Below are positions 35,446 to 47,940 of a DNA stretch of 64,000 nt, in pieces. Made by a program: the position numbers and the translations under genes. Each line of letters opens with the position of its first letter. Position 1 is the first letter of the stretch. The notes under the pieces are model-generated. The model saw nothing but the letters and a program-made list of their open reading frames with translations. It ran no database searches and had not been told where the DNA came from. The stretch is taken from assembly GCA_916613615.1 (NCBI GenBank), contig OU744725.1, positions 51,641,575 through 51,705,574 of the forward strand, in the 5' to 3' direction. Source of the DNA: Steromphala cineraria (taxonomy: Eukaryota; Mollusca; Gastropoda; Trochida; Trochidae).

Positions 35446-36184
35446 TGTTTATATTTGAGATTATACATCTAATGCTAGTGCAATTAGCATGCATTACAGC
35501 TATGCAAGATTCTAACTCACCCTTTGTAGTTTCATTGCAAACACTGAGCAGGGCTGAAAACATTTAGTAAACAATTAGCAAACAAACTTCTCTTCCAAAA
35601 ATGGAGAGACAAGTATAAAAGATATAGAAAACCACAGTATTTTGGTAAACATTGGGTTGATCATTTCCATGAATAAGTATTTTCAAATATGAAAATATAA
35701 TATGATGATATGATTAAAAACAAAGATCCAAATAGAATATGCATGTTGTACCATCACACTGTTGAAGATGCAAGGAAGTCAATCAAAATAACCTGTATAA
35801 GGAGATCAAATATGAAAATATAATATGAAAACATGATTAAGAAGAAAACAAGAACCAAATGCACTACGCATGTTGTATTATTGTTGAAGATGCAAGAACG
35901 TAAAATCAAGATGACCTTCATAAGATGCAACTTATACGTTATAACATTTTCTTACTAAGTGAAAGGATGTTAATCATGAAAATAATTTATTCTATTGTAT
36001 GTTTCCACAACAATTTCCCTGAGAAGACTGTTCGCTAAGAAGATACCAATAAGGTTGTATCTTCAATAACATAGGACCTCTCAAGATCTGCTCAACAAGT
36101 TGATTCGAAACCTCGCCCATTATAAGAGGCTTTATCACCCATAGCTAAATCCACTACAATCAGTTCATGAGCATGTCAACTTTA

Positions 36185-36850
36185 AACATCAACTAACCTC
36201 GACTTTACCACTTCTCAATTTTCGTTCAAAGATTTTTCAAAAACATTAAAACTCGTCTTGATTTTTGTTAATTTGTCCAATAAACACCTTTAATTAGCCT
36301 TTCATTGAGACAGCATAATTATCGGCTGTGAAAATCCCACCTGGGTCAGGGGCCATAAAACTTGCACGTGTGACGTAATAAACAGACTACACAGATTAAC
36401 GTATAATTATTTGAACTGAAATACTGCCTAAATAATTGTTTAATTTCCATTGATGTGGATATCTTTTTTACACCAAATGCTTATTAGTGTTACAACATAA
36501 AATGATTTATCTAACTGGGTGGAAAGCGTTTTCTGAAAATAATTTATTATTGGGGTTTTTTTCTGTAGTATTATTATGATAGATTATAGATATAACAAGA
36601 CTACTTCTGCTTATGACGTCACAAAAAGGGGGTGTAACCAGTGACGGGCAGTCATGCATTCACCGGTTTGTGGCCAGATAGGTCTAAGTGGTCCTTCAAA
36701 AGTGGCATTATACAACGTCTTTCATTACCAAACTGAACATATTTGAGTAGCGACCTTTGGCGCACTATACAATATTGTGATCAGACTTTAATATAATTCA
36801 AAGAAAATAGTGAAATATATTTGTGGTAATATGAACTTTAAATCAAGTAC
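36185..36850 (+). repeat. Dispersed repeat R3, copy a
   Basis: Shares 'catcaactaacctcgac', 'atgacgtcacaaaa.gggg', 'gtcatgcattcac', 'agataggtctaag' and 'catatttgagtagcgacctt' with 55615-55885 in the same orientation. It is about 390 bp longer because of an internal insertion. Confidence 0.65.
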
Positions 36851-37865
36851 AAGGGGATTAAGAAAACTGAAAGTATAAATGTATGTATTTTCAAATAAAA
36901 AATTCTTATCTCTGTTAAAATATAATTTTGTATTAATTAATCAACAAGTAAAATTACTTCTGCATGAAATAATGGAGAGGAGACTGTGAGAAATGTGAAA
37001 AGCAATCAGAAAACATCCAAATCTAGACTTGCTTTTCAAGAGGAGATAATTATTATTATTATTATATAGGTAAGATTAGATCAAGGACTATGTTGATTCT
37101 TATCTACTCAGAATAATCTATCCGATTATATTATATATATACTCTGATTAATACGGTATCTACTAATCTAGCAACTACCGTATATTTCAATGTACATGGC
37201 GACCTCGTACATGGTACATGGATAATTTTGATTGATAAGTTATTTTGAATTTTCATTCATATTTCTCTCTTTTTTTTCATTTAAAGAAAACAATTAGACA
37301 AAGGTATTTTATTTTACACGATTACATTTGAGATGACATCGATGATTGTGTAATGGACATCCGGTGTAAACATCGACTCGCTTGACTTGTTGGGTTGGCA
37401 ATCATACCCCTCACTTGGCTTCTAGTTTTTGACCTTGTGTATTGGGTGACCCCATTCTTTGAACCCCCAATTTCTGGCTTATAAAACTCGCCTTATACAT
37501 TAAAATATACGGTACTGAAACTGACACTGGAAATATGTACTTGGCTTGTCACAACGATTCATGTCACCTGACTTTGTTGTTGGCAAACAATCAATTAACT
37601 AAGGCAACAAAATGGGACAAACTTTGGTCTGCATGTAAGATAAGAGAATCTCAGAGCTGAGTCAAAGTGACATGTATACTTGTAGTGTACCAAGTGACCC
37701 CAGCAATGATCGAGATAAACATCTCTCACGAGCTTCATTGATTCGTGTATAGTGCTTCGGGCATTTAAACTGGGGTGGATAAGAACTAAAGTTAGAGGGA
37801 TATGACAATCATATTATTTCTTTGAGAGGCATTTTAGAAGCAGGTTTGTAAACTTCTAAGCCTTA

Positions 37866-38113
37866 TTCTTATGGATAATCAACTTCTTTATTGCATGAAA
37901 TGCCACGTTTCGCTGTGGATACTAAGATCTTTATCAAGTGATACAAGTGATTTGATGTAGGAGAATTTATACATAAAATGAAACAATGTTTTTACAATTA
38001 AAAGGTTTGATGTAAATACTGTTTAGATGAGACGTGAGTAGTTGATAGTAGTTTTTAGTACCTACACCGAAACGTTGCATTTCATGCATTAAAGAATTCG
38101 ATTATCCATAAGA
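37866..38113. repeat. Inverted pair of the AATAAAGAAGTTG family
   Basis: Left arm 37866-37920 (CTTATGGATAATCAACTTC...CACGTTTCGC) and right arm 38068-38113 (CCGAAACGTTGCATTTCATG...ATTATCCATAAG) enclose about 150 bp. The arms match well in the CATTTCATGCA part. Confidence 0.7.
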
Positions 38114-39072
38114 ACTTGTTCTTCTTAATGATATTATTGTGTGAACATATCAGACACATTGTTGGTTCTAGTTTGTGATAGAGGATAAATGTTTCTGTCT
38201 GTAGAAACCAACATGTACTGCCATTTTATTCAGATGCTATCAGGACAACAGTACAACAGTTTAACAGTTCATAAGTGCATGCCTGAATACCTTATATAGG
38301 TGACTTTCTGTAAAGCATAAATGCACTTACTAAATAACTCTGTACTCTGTTCCATATTGTACCTTTAACAATTACAAACAGTCAGGCTGTTGTTTCATTT
38401 GCTATGAGAGGAACAGTACAATGTGGCTATTGTTTGCAAGAAACAGAATAATACTTTTACAACTGTCGCATACTCTTATAAATAACATTTTAGTGGAGGA
38501 TCTTGTGTTTACTAACATTAATGTAATAATACCCCTTGCATATTTTCATTTACAAACTACTGCGATTCTGTGATACAATATAAAAGGAATATAATATATA
38601 TCCAGTAAAGCTCATTCATATGGAAGTGTGTTTCATATCAATGGAAATATTATTGATCCAATATGTATGTATGTCTTTGGATCATTATCATCATTCATAC
38701 AGAATTATGATATATGGGCTCATTAATCAATATTGTCAGACATACTACATGTGGAAATGAGATATACATATATATTACAGTTTCAAGTATATATAGTGTA
38801 TGGAATTATAATGTCAACTTATCTGCAAGAGTGTGTTCAAAGAAAAGTCAAAATAATTGAAATCTGGATAATAACCAACCTTTGAAACTATTTATTTTTT
38901 ATCTCTGAGAGTTTTTATTTTAAGTACTCCTATACTTTATTAACATTCAAATCTAGTGAAATCAATTCTTACCCTTTTTCTAATTTTATTCCAATTGTTC
39001 ATGAACTAAATTCACCATATTTCAACCTATCAGAGAGTTTCAAGAGATGAAACAAACAGTTTAAGTTTTTAA

Positions 39073-39425
39073 AGGGGAAGTAGCACGTGTTTTGCTAATT
39101 TTATATTTAAATTTGTCACTGATAATTGTATGTTAATGCTAAATGTATTATTTTGACAGTGTCAAAAATCTCATTACACAAACCAATCATCCACAGTCAG
39201 AGGACAAAGTATGAAGATTCACATAAAATCCATTGGCGGCCATTTTGTGTGAACATCTTTAATTCATTTTGTGTAAAAAAAGGAATCGTATGGCTAAACT
39301 TTACGTTATCAATTGAATTAGTACTGCTCCACTTAGTTTAAATACATTGTCTTTCAATTGGAACCATTCCTTTTCATTAACCTGACATCATCTTATATTC
39401 CCCCTGAAAACGTGATACTGCCCCT
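39073..39425. mobile_element. TTAA-type MITE, family M1, full-length copy c
   Basis: TTAA at 39069-39072 and 39426-39429. TIRs are AGGGGAAGTAGCACGTGTTT and the inverse AAAACGTGATACTGCCCCT. 353 bp, noncoding. The interior has 'attggcggccattttgtgtg'. Confidence 0.88.
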
Positions 39426-40681
39426 TTAAAAGATGAGCAAAATATCTCTTAGGAATCCACTGAATGTTAGTTATTAAAAAAAAAATCATCGCCAATAATT
39501 TATAAATCCTATGCATTTACTTTTATTTTTCTAAAATAAAATGTCAAAGACTGCAACAATTATTTTTGCATCAAACAATTAATTACAAAAAGTTGAAAGT
39601 TTCAGGAAAAGCTGACCAACAACTTAAATGATAAAATCCAAAGCTTTGTTCAATATCAAAAAGTTTAAAATCCTTTATTGAAATCACAATAATTTGTTAT
39701 CATATTAATTACTTTGAAAACTTCAATGTTCCTCAAGGCTTATTAGTGATATTTCTAATCAAATGATACCTAATTCCTTATTAGGATCCTGAAGAATATG
39801 AAACCCTGGGATTGCTGAGTCAGTTTTTACTAAATGAACTTTTATTACAATTGGCCAACATCCTGTTCCACATATAAGTAAAGGTCAATGGTCTAAAAAA
39901 CAAAGGGTGTAATGACAGTTGCAACTTCCCCATTGTATTGTCTATGTGACATAGGTTTTTATTCTATATTTTAGACAGAATTCTAAAATATACAATAGAA
40001 ATTTTACTTTTCAAATAGCAACAAACACAAAGGAAATTTATTTTTGGGAATTCTTATGATGTCTTTTTCATGTTGTATGGTTGTGAAATTGCATTTAAGC
40101 ATGATTTGCATTTTGTTTGTGAAAATGACATCCATTCTTGTTTCTCAAAAACAAACTCAAATCATAACTGTCATTAAGATTTCAATATTTCTTTAATTGT
40201 TATCATATGTTTAAGGTTACTTTGCTCATGATTTTATTTTATTGATTCAAAACATTAAATTAGGAAATTACGAGTGAATCATCGACTTCACTAAATTCTA
40301 CTTCTCTTAACTCGGTTTTCATATTTCCTTAATTTTTGTTAAAAACATGATTATTCTATCATTCATATTTATATTTATAACTGACAAGTTATTCATTAGA
40401 AAAATTTACTTTTTTTAAATCTGAAATTTTAATAATGCATGAGACTTCAGTTGATTTAGGTTTGTAGCTAAAAGTCATTTCAGTCTGTTTCCCCAAGAGA
40501 AAAGGTTGACTTATTTTACTTCAAGCATGTTTTAAAAAGTAATTTTAAAAAGTCGTTTTAAAGTAATTTAAAAAAGAAACATCATCAGTAGAAGCCTGTT
40601 TTTATAGGTTCCAAATAAGAATGACAATGACATATGGACAATGTCAAAACTTTGGAGGATAATCATAACATAGTAACTGCA

Positions 40682-41059
40682 TACCTTAATTTCTCTATTC
40701 ATTCAACCATCAAATTTTCAAAGGTTTTCAGAAAATGTTCATGATTGAACTATTTTTCACTTTCACTAAGGTTGAATCATTGAATAAATATAAAGAACAT
40801 GTGTATAATTCTAATGCATGATTTCTATAGATGTATTTATGCAATGTATTCATTAAGATATTTAAAATTGTTTACATTTCACTTTTCAATCATTTTGTTC
40901 AGCAAGTAAAACAATGATTTTAAGAAATAGAATCATGGGATGAACTTAAAACTTTTAACGCTAGGTTGAAGATTTAGAAGTGTTTTGAATATATGACCTC
41001 AGTAAAATACTATATGGTCCAATTATTGGAGAAGTCCAATTAATGGAGAAATTATAGTA
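40682..41059. mobile_element. MITE family M2, copy d
   Basis: Left end TACCTTAATTTCTCTATTCA, right end TTAATGGAGAAATTATAGTA. It is the most diverged of the four copies. Confidence 0.7.
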
Positions 41060-41519
41060 CTGTTCTTGTTAAAAATCTTGAACAACAAATTGAGTCTATT
41101 TTGTAGGATCTCATAGCTGTTCAATATTCATACAAATTGTCTTTTATGCAAATATTGTATTTCATTAATTCTCAATTTAATGGCTTTAATGCCAATTTGA
41201 TCACTTAGTTTCTCACGTTTCATTTCCATAGCAACAGATGACAAATAAATTTCGGCAAAAATATATTCTGGAATTTGAACCAACTTTTCAGAAATCACTT
41301 CTTATTTCCATTCACAAAGATCAAGCATTTTATTTAAATTCAATTTCAAGAATTAGAGAAATAAAAAGCGATGTAGTATGTTATAAGATATAACAGGGAT
41401 CATATTTAAAGTTGTCTTGGAATGAAATTCAGCAAAACAATGTTAATTTGATATGCTTAACAGAACTGTTCTTAAGCTAGTAAGGTTTGTATGCAGTGTT
41501 ACCATGTAGACAACATCTG

Positions 41520-42058
41520 TATTTTTGATTTATTACTGCTTCATTTAGTTTAAATACATAGAGAATCTCACCCAAAAGGCTTGCTGAGGATATTTTACTT
41601 TTATCAACGAGTGTTGATATATTTGATATCAGATGACACGAGGGTGAGATTCTATTTATCATCCAAAATCATTTTTCATCACATTAACATGAAATATGTA
41701 GATCTTTGAACACTGCATAGCCCTCCAACTCCTAAACCAGTGATGTCATAGCATTGTGACGTTCTTGTGTTCATGACTTCATAGCATTGTGATGTCGTTG
41801 TGTTTATGACGTAATAGTATTGTGACGTCATTACTGATGATGTAAAACGCTTGTGATGTCATGTATTTCCTGATTACAGGGCATTGTTCAAAATCTACTG
41901 TCAAAGCAATATCTCCTAGGAGATATCGCTTGATCTTTCACAAGCGATATCTGCTGTGGAACACAGTTTTGGATGATAAATTGTCATTCAATTGGAACTA
42001 TTTATTTTAAATTTTCTGATATCACCTTATATTCCCCCAAAAATGTGCTACTGCCTCT
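41520..42058. mobile_element. Decayed M1 MITE with nested hairpin insertions
   Basis: M1 sequence at 41520-41557 ('gatttattactgcttcattt') resumes at 41982 ('attgtcattcaattggaac'). It ends in CTACTGCCTCT with TTAA at 42059-42062. Between lie a hairpin pair (AGAATCTCACCC, 41561 / GGGTGAGATTCT, 41643) and an inner inverted pair (TTATCATCCAAAAT, 41655 / TTTTGGATGATAA, 41967). A stretch of TGACGTCAT-like units (41750-41870) and a GATATCGCTT/AAGCGATATC hairpin are also enclosed. Confidence 0.6.
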
Positions 42059-42692
42059 TTAAAGTGGTTCTTATAATCTAACCTTAGTTAACTACAGATC
42101 TGTAGTATATAAAACAAAGCTTGTTTATCTATATTAGTCAACATCTCACAGTTCACCTGAATCTGATATTTACAGGTAAATGCCAAGGACGAAAAGATAT
42201 TTCAGTTTCATTTGATAAGCGCTTCAGGGACAATAAAGCTGTAGAAGGGGGTATTTGATTACATGAAATTGAAAATATTAAAGGTCACAATGCTTAAGTC
42301 AAGTAATAAAAGAAAAAAAAAACTTGAATTTGAATTAATTTTCTTATATACTACAAATTATATGAAAAAGAAAATGCAATTTAATCATCTAACATTTCAA
42401 GAAATGACACAACACGATATTTAATTTTAACAATTTGATAAATTACTATCATCTATTTGACAAAAAAGTTCTTTTGAGGTAGGAATACAGAATAAATGAA
42501 TGAAAGAAATAAGAAAATAGAAATACTTATTAAAGTATTTTTATAATAAATAAATAATTTTTATACAGTGATAAGCATTTGAAGTAAACAAATGATTGTA
42601 TGTAATGTGTATAAAATCTATAGTGTCACAGCTCTGACAAATTGTTTCAAATCGTAAGAGTTACTTGTCAATGTCAATGAAATATAGCATCA

Positions 42693-42788
42693 CAATATTG
42701 TCAACAGAAACCTTTTTATGGTCAACAATATTGTCAGCAGAAACCTTTTTATGATCAACAATATTGTCAACAGAAATCTTTTTATGGA
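42693..42788 (+). repeat. Three 31-bp tandem units
   Basis: Unit 'caatattgtcaacagaaacc' plus 'tttttatggt', repeated three times with few changes. Confidence 0.85.
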
Positions 42789-43800
42789 GAAAAAATCAAT
42801 ATAACAATTTCCTATAATCATTAAAACAATTTTTAATAACAAATGCAATCAGCAAAGTTGACTAAAATATGTGTTATCATTTTTTAAACATTTTCAATTA
42901 CTTCAGCGGAAATAATCAAAATTGAAATTGATTGTTCTCAGTTTAATGTTTAAATCATGCATTGATTCAGCATACTTTGAATGTGGTTTGATAAGACTTT
43001 GCAAAAAATACTTGAATATTTGACTAGCATCATAAGTTTTTGGTTTTTTTCATATTCTTTATATAGTTAGTACATTTAAACGATTTATATTGACCTTGTT
43101 AAAAAAATTAATATGGAAAAGTATAATTGGATTACATGGTAACGAAAAATATTATCATAAAATATACCATTCAATAAGGATCTTGGCTGAAATTCTCTTT
43201 AGATCCTAACAACAGTAATTTATGCCAAAGTAACAATTATTTACTAATGACCATTAAAGGCCTGGTACTATCTTTGAATTACTATGGGGCATTTATCATT
43301 TTTATATGAGGCTATAAAATTTAATGAAAAGAACCTAAAACTAGGTTTTATCTGATTAGCATAACTTTATCGAGTATAAATTAACAAACAGCAAAAATCT
43401 CATAAACATTTTTACCCAATTAAAACATTCCTTCAAGAGTATATAATTTTCTTGACATTACACAGTTGATAAGTAGAGAATCATGACTCATCGAATACTG
43501 TTGGCTTATCTTTTACTGTCCTTCAACTTTTGTTTGCATTGAGTGAAAAAAAAGTATTTATTGATAAGAATTCAATTTAAATCTGTCAAACTTTGTTCCA
43601 TGAGACATTTGTTCAAGGAGATCTTGAAAATTCAGTTTGTGATTTGCATGGTGTATGTGTTTATGTAATTTGTTCATAGATAGTGTTTTGACATTTAAAA
43701 TAAACTTCTTATTAATGTGGTAGGTGGTTGTTTAATGATTACATGAATAAGGTTGTTTGAAAGGTATTTTAGATGTTCAAGATATGAAGAAAGCAAGAAC

Positions 43801-43922
43801 TTATGTGGATGATCAACTTCTTTATTGTAGATTGTAGTGACGTTTAGTAAAGATCGAATACGATTTAAGGATCTATGCCGAAATGTCACTACAATAAAGA
43901 AGTTGATCATCGATAGAACTTG
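43801..43922. repeat. Inverted pair of the AATAAAGAAGTTG family
   Basis: TGGATGATCAACTTCTTTAT (left) is inverted against AATAAAGAAGTTGATCATCG (right). TGTAGTGACGTTT and GAAATGTCACTACA form the inner arms. The loop is about 35 bp. Confidence 0.7.
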
Positions 43923-44795
43923 TTGTATTCTTAATGTGAATTAAATCTTTTTATCCCAAACACAGTTATCTAGCAATGCCTCTCTTGTAAAATCTTACAG
44001 AACACTGCTTGTGAGCTTAGCAGCAGCAATAGCGCCTCGTAAGATTTATAATCTCATAGCATTCCATTGGTTAATTTGAATCACACTGTTATGATATCTC
44101 TTCCAATTGGTTCCGCTATTGCTGAAAGCGGTTAATTTGATTGGCTGACTATATTTAGCGATACAAGAGTTTTGGCTTAACACAGAGACATATCTATATG
44201 CTGATATAGGCAGATGATATCTTATATATAATTAATCAAAGGGCATACATATTTTAAATATTTGTACAAATTTTTAAAGAAATTTTAATTCATTTTGACA
44301 TATTCATACACAAATTATTTAGTGAAGTGTATTCTTTCACCAAATCAAATATGATACTAACTCAAATATTGTTATAATAAAGCCTAAGGAACCATAAACA
44401 AAGACGATAGCAAATCTCATTTTCTTTTCAGAATATGGAAAAATTAATTAATTTTGAGAATGAAACTGTCATCTCAAGGGAAAGGAAAGCCAGCTTTTGC
44501 TATTGTTGTAAAATAATTCTGCCTATTGCTTAAAGCACTGTTATAGAAATCATTAGGATAAGTATATATTGTTTCGGCATGTGACATTTCATATATAAAA
44601 GGTTACCATATTCACTGTAAGCAAGTCCCAGTAGCAGAAAATTGAACTGACTGACCTTTAAAAGCTGGCTACTCATAAATTTACCTCATTTTACCATAAT
44701 TTTTTTACCACCATAAATTTTTCAAGCATTTATCCACGCCATTTATTTTATTTTCTATCTTTAACTAATCCATACACTTTACAATGTATGTATTT

Positions 44796-45156
44796 GAACA
44801 TCTAGGAAAATCCAGAAACTTCTAACATCTAGCAACATCTAGCAACATCTAGAAACATATAGGAACATATAGGAACATCTAGCAACATCTAGATACATCA
44901 AGAAACATCTAGCAACATCTAGGAACATCTAAGAACATCTAGAAACATCAAGGAACATCAAGACACATCTAGGATCATCTAGAAACATCAAGGAACATCT
45001 AGCAACATCTAGCAACATCTAGAAACACATAGGAACACCTAGAAACATCTAGGAACATCCAGAAACATCTAGGAACATACAGGAACATACAGGAACTTCT
45101 AGGAACATCAAGGAACATCTAGGAACATCAAGGAACATCTAGCAACATCTAGGAAA
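44796..45156 (+). repeat. Decamer array (AACATCTAGG), about 34 units
   Basis: Ten-base units AACATCTAGG/AACATCTAGC/AACATCAAGG run with very few length changes. The period equals about one helical turn. Confidence 0.9.
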
Positions 45157-46786
45157 ACTTATTTGACTGAGTACGGTAGCTTGTCACTACAGCTGTCGTG
45201 AGTTAGATAAAGATAATAAGGACTAGCGATTGTGTTCATATTGATCTTATACTGGGTAGATTGAGCTTGATCAACATGTGCTGAAAGGTCAAAGTTTATA
45301 TTAGACTTATTGAAAACTGCTGTGACACTCGAATACAAAGTCAAAATGATGGCTGATTCTGAAATGAATATTGTTAAAAACTGATGAGGAAATTAAAGAT
45401 AACATCATCTAAATACTGATATAATGAAAAGTCACCAGCATATGAATGAAATTCTTTTGTAATAATTTGGTCAGTTAAAACCTCAGGTACTTATTTTTTT
45501 CTATATATATTTAGTCACTTTAATTGTTTTCTATGGTTACAATGGTATAACATGTAACGACTCTTGAAAATAAGTTTAGAATAAGTCAAGTTTTCAAGAA
45601 ATGTTACAATTTTAGCAGTTCACTAAAAAAATTTAAGAGAATATGAATATAATATATGTAAATAAGGTAGCATTTCAGTGCAATGAATATTTAATGAATA
45701 TAACACTTTGTAACAATTCTTTTGTGGGTAATAATTTTTAAAAAAGCATTCTGGAAAAACAAACATCTTCTCTCATAAAAGAAAAACTTTTTGTATAATC
45801 TATATTATGCAAGTTTTTAATTTGATGCTATTATTGAAATTCATTTCGAGTGAATTAAGCACTGTGCGTAAACCGATGACCGTAACTTTAGTTACGATCA
45901 TCCCAACATGGCGGCAGGCCATACGCTTCGGAACTTTTCACGCGATATTTTAGTTGTTCAGATACATTCAGATAAATTCAATAATGCGTTTAGATGCAGG
46001 TTGACGTGGAGAAGAGGTTCTAAAAATACTTCCCTTTGTTAATGCATATTTATGAAGATATTCAAGTTTGAAAAAATGGGCATGATGACGGTAACTGAAA
46101 CAAGATGATGACGGTAACTGAAATGTTCGTCAAAGCTAGGATGACGGTAACTGAGCACTTCCAAGATCAGTATGTGTAACTTTTTATGAAAACACTCGTT
46201 AAATAACATAAATATTAGTAATTCAAAACGAAGGTTGATGGTATATGTTTGTATAATATTTACAGGAGAAAGAGTTTGTTTATACTTGGTGCCCATTTGA
46301 AGCCAGATAACTGAGTTCATTCCTATGTACTTCACTCAACAACAGCACATGAACAATCTAAAAACGTACCATTTAGATTTTTTTTAAAATCTGGACGAAA
46401 TTGCTGGCATATTTGTTTTGAAAACGCCTCATTTCAGAATTAAACTGTAAAGTTACCGAATAACAAGAACATATTATTTCACTACGATCATTAAAATGTA
46501 TACATGTATATATATTTGAATTCAACAAACATTTATTGTTGTCTTTAAATTTTCACCCTGAATCAAATTATCAACGATTTCGCTTAACCATAGTTTTACA
46601 CAACTTTTCCGGCAAGCATCCACTGTCCTGGATTTTGTAGCCAGACAACATTAATCGCATTGTGATATGTAGTTTTTACATGATGACACGGAATAGCATA
46701 AAACTCTAAACCGGTCTCATTCACAATTTTGACGCAATTCTTAAGCGTTTACAAAGTCTAGGTTCAAGAGAAATCAAATGGTACTC

Positions 46787-46942
46787 TAAAATAAGAGGAA
46801 AGGGTCGAATTACATTTGCACCCCGGGATAGCGGAAAATAAAATAAGAGGAAAGGGTCGAATTACATTTGGACCCCGGGATAGCGGAAAATAAAATAAGA
46901 GGAAAGGGTCGAATTACATTTGCACCCCGGGATAGCGGAAAA
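46787..46942 (+). repeat. Three 52-bp tandem units
   Basis: Each unit contains AAGAGGAAAGGGTCGAATTA and CACCCCGGGATAGCGGAAAA. The middle copy differs at one base (GACCCCG), which points to recent amplification. They are more GC-rich than the surroundings. Confidence 0.93.
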
Positions 46943-47586
46943 AATAAAAAGCTAGATGATTCAAATACTAGTCTGATAGTAACCAATTAAGTAACGTTTT
47001 GTTAAGTTTCAAACTACTGCATAGCTTACTGTTAGTAACCAGCTCATGTATTTTACTGCACACAGGAACTACCCAGATATATATTTTGAAGATTTCAATA
47101 CTGAGACAAAAGCATATGTTATAAACATTCATATATAGGCGTCGTCCTTTTATATAGATACAAAATATATTTCCTTATATATATATCAACATTTGTATCA
47201 TGTCTTCTCATTGTTGTCAATGACTACTCGTATAATTGTTTTCACTGTATTTATATCATTTCACAAGGGCCATAGCAAGCTTAAAGTCAGAATGCGTGTC
47301 ATATAAATCCCTTGGATAACTGGCTGAAATAAAACATTAAAATGTTTATTACTATGAAATCTGTGTATTGCGAGAATTTGCCTTCCAGTATCACTAAAGA
47401 GGTCATCAGTTTATTTAATATCATAAACTATTCTACATTACAATGTGTAAGATCAAATCACTCAAGTCATTCAATCGTTTGCTATGTATTTTCGCCTTTT
47501 AAAATAAAATCATTGTGTTCTGTGAATGTCGGCTATTCCCAGCGGGTGATAATTAATGAAATTTCTATAACAACTTTGATACTTAA

Positions 47587-47940
47587 AGGGACAGTAGAAC
47601 GTTTTTTGAAAATTTCATACATGTATTTAAATTGTTCACTGATAATTGTAAGTTACTGCTTAATGTATTATGTTGATAGTGTCAAAATTCTCATTAGACA
47701 AACCAATCATCCTTAGTCAGGGAACAAATTATAAGATTCACTTTGGGCCATTTTTATGTGAACACATTTAATACATTTTGTGTAAGAAAGGGGAAACTCA
47801 AAGGCCATATGCTGAACTTTACATCATATACTTAATTATGGCCTTATTTAGTTTAAATACATTGCCTTTCAATTGGAACAATTTATTTTCGTTTTCCGGT
47901 CTTCACCTTAAGTTACTCCTAAAATCGTGCTACTGCCCCT
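47587..47940. mobile_element. TTAA-type MITE, family M1, copy d (nested)
   Basis: Preceded by TTAA (47583-47586). Ends are AGGGACAGTAGAACGTTTTT and the inverse CGTGCTACTGCCCCT. The right flank is TGAA, one change from TTAA. It lies inside the CACTGTG element and is therefore younger than it. The 124-residue frame starting at 47342 overlaps it by chance. Confidence 0.8.

Noticed and set aside
47342..47716. 124-residue ORF as a transposase fragment
   Set aside because: It runs across the left end of a nested MITE and shows no DDE or zinc-finger motif.
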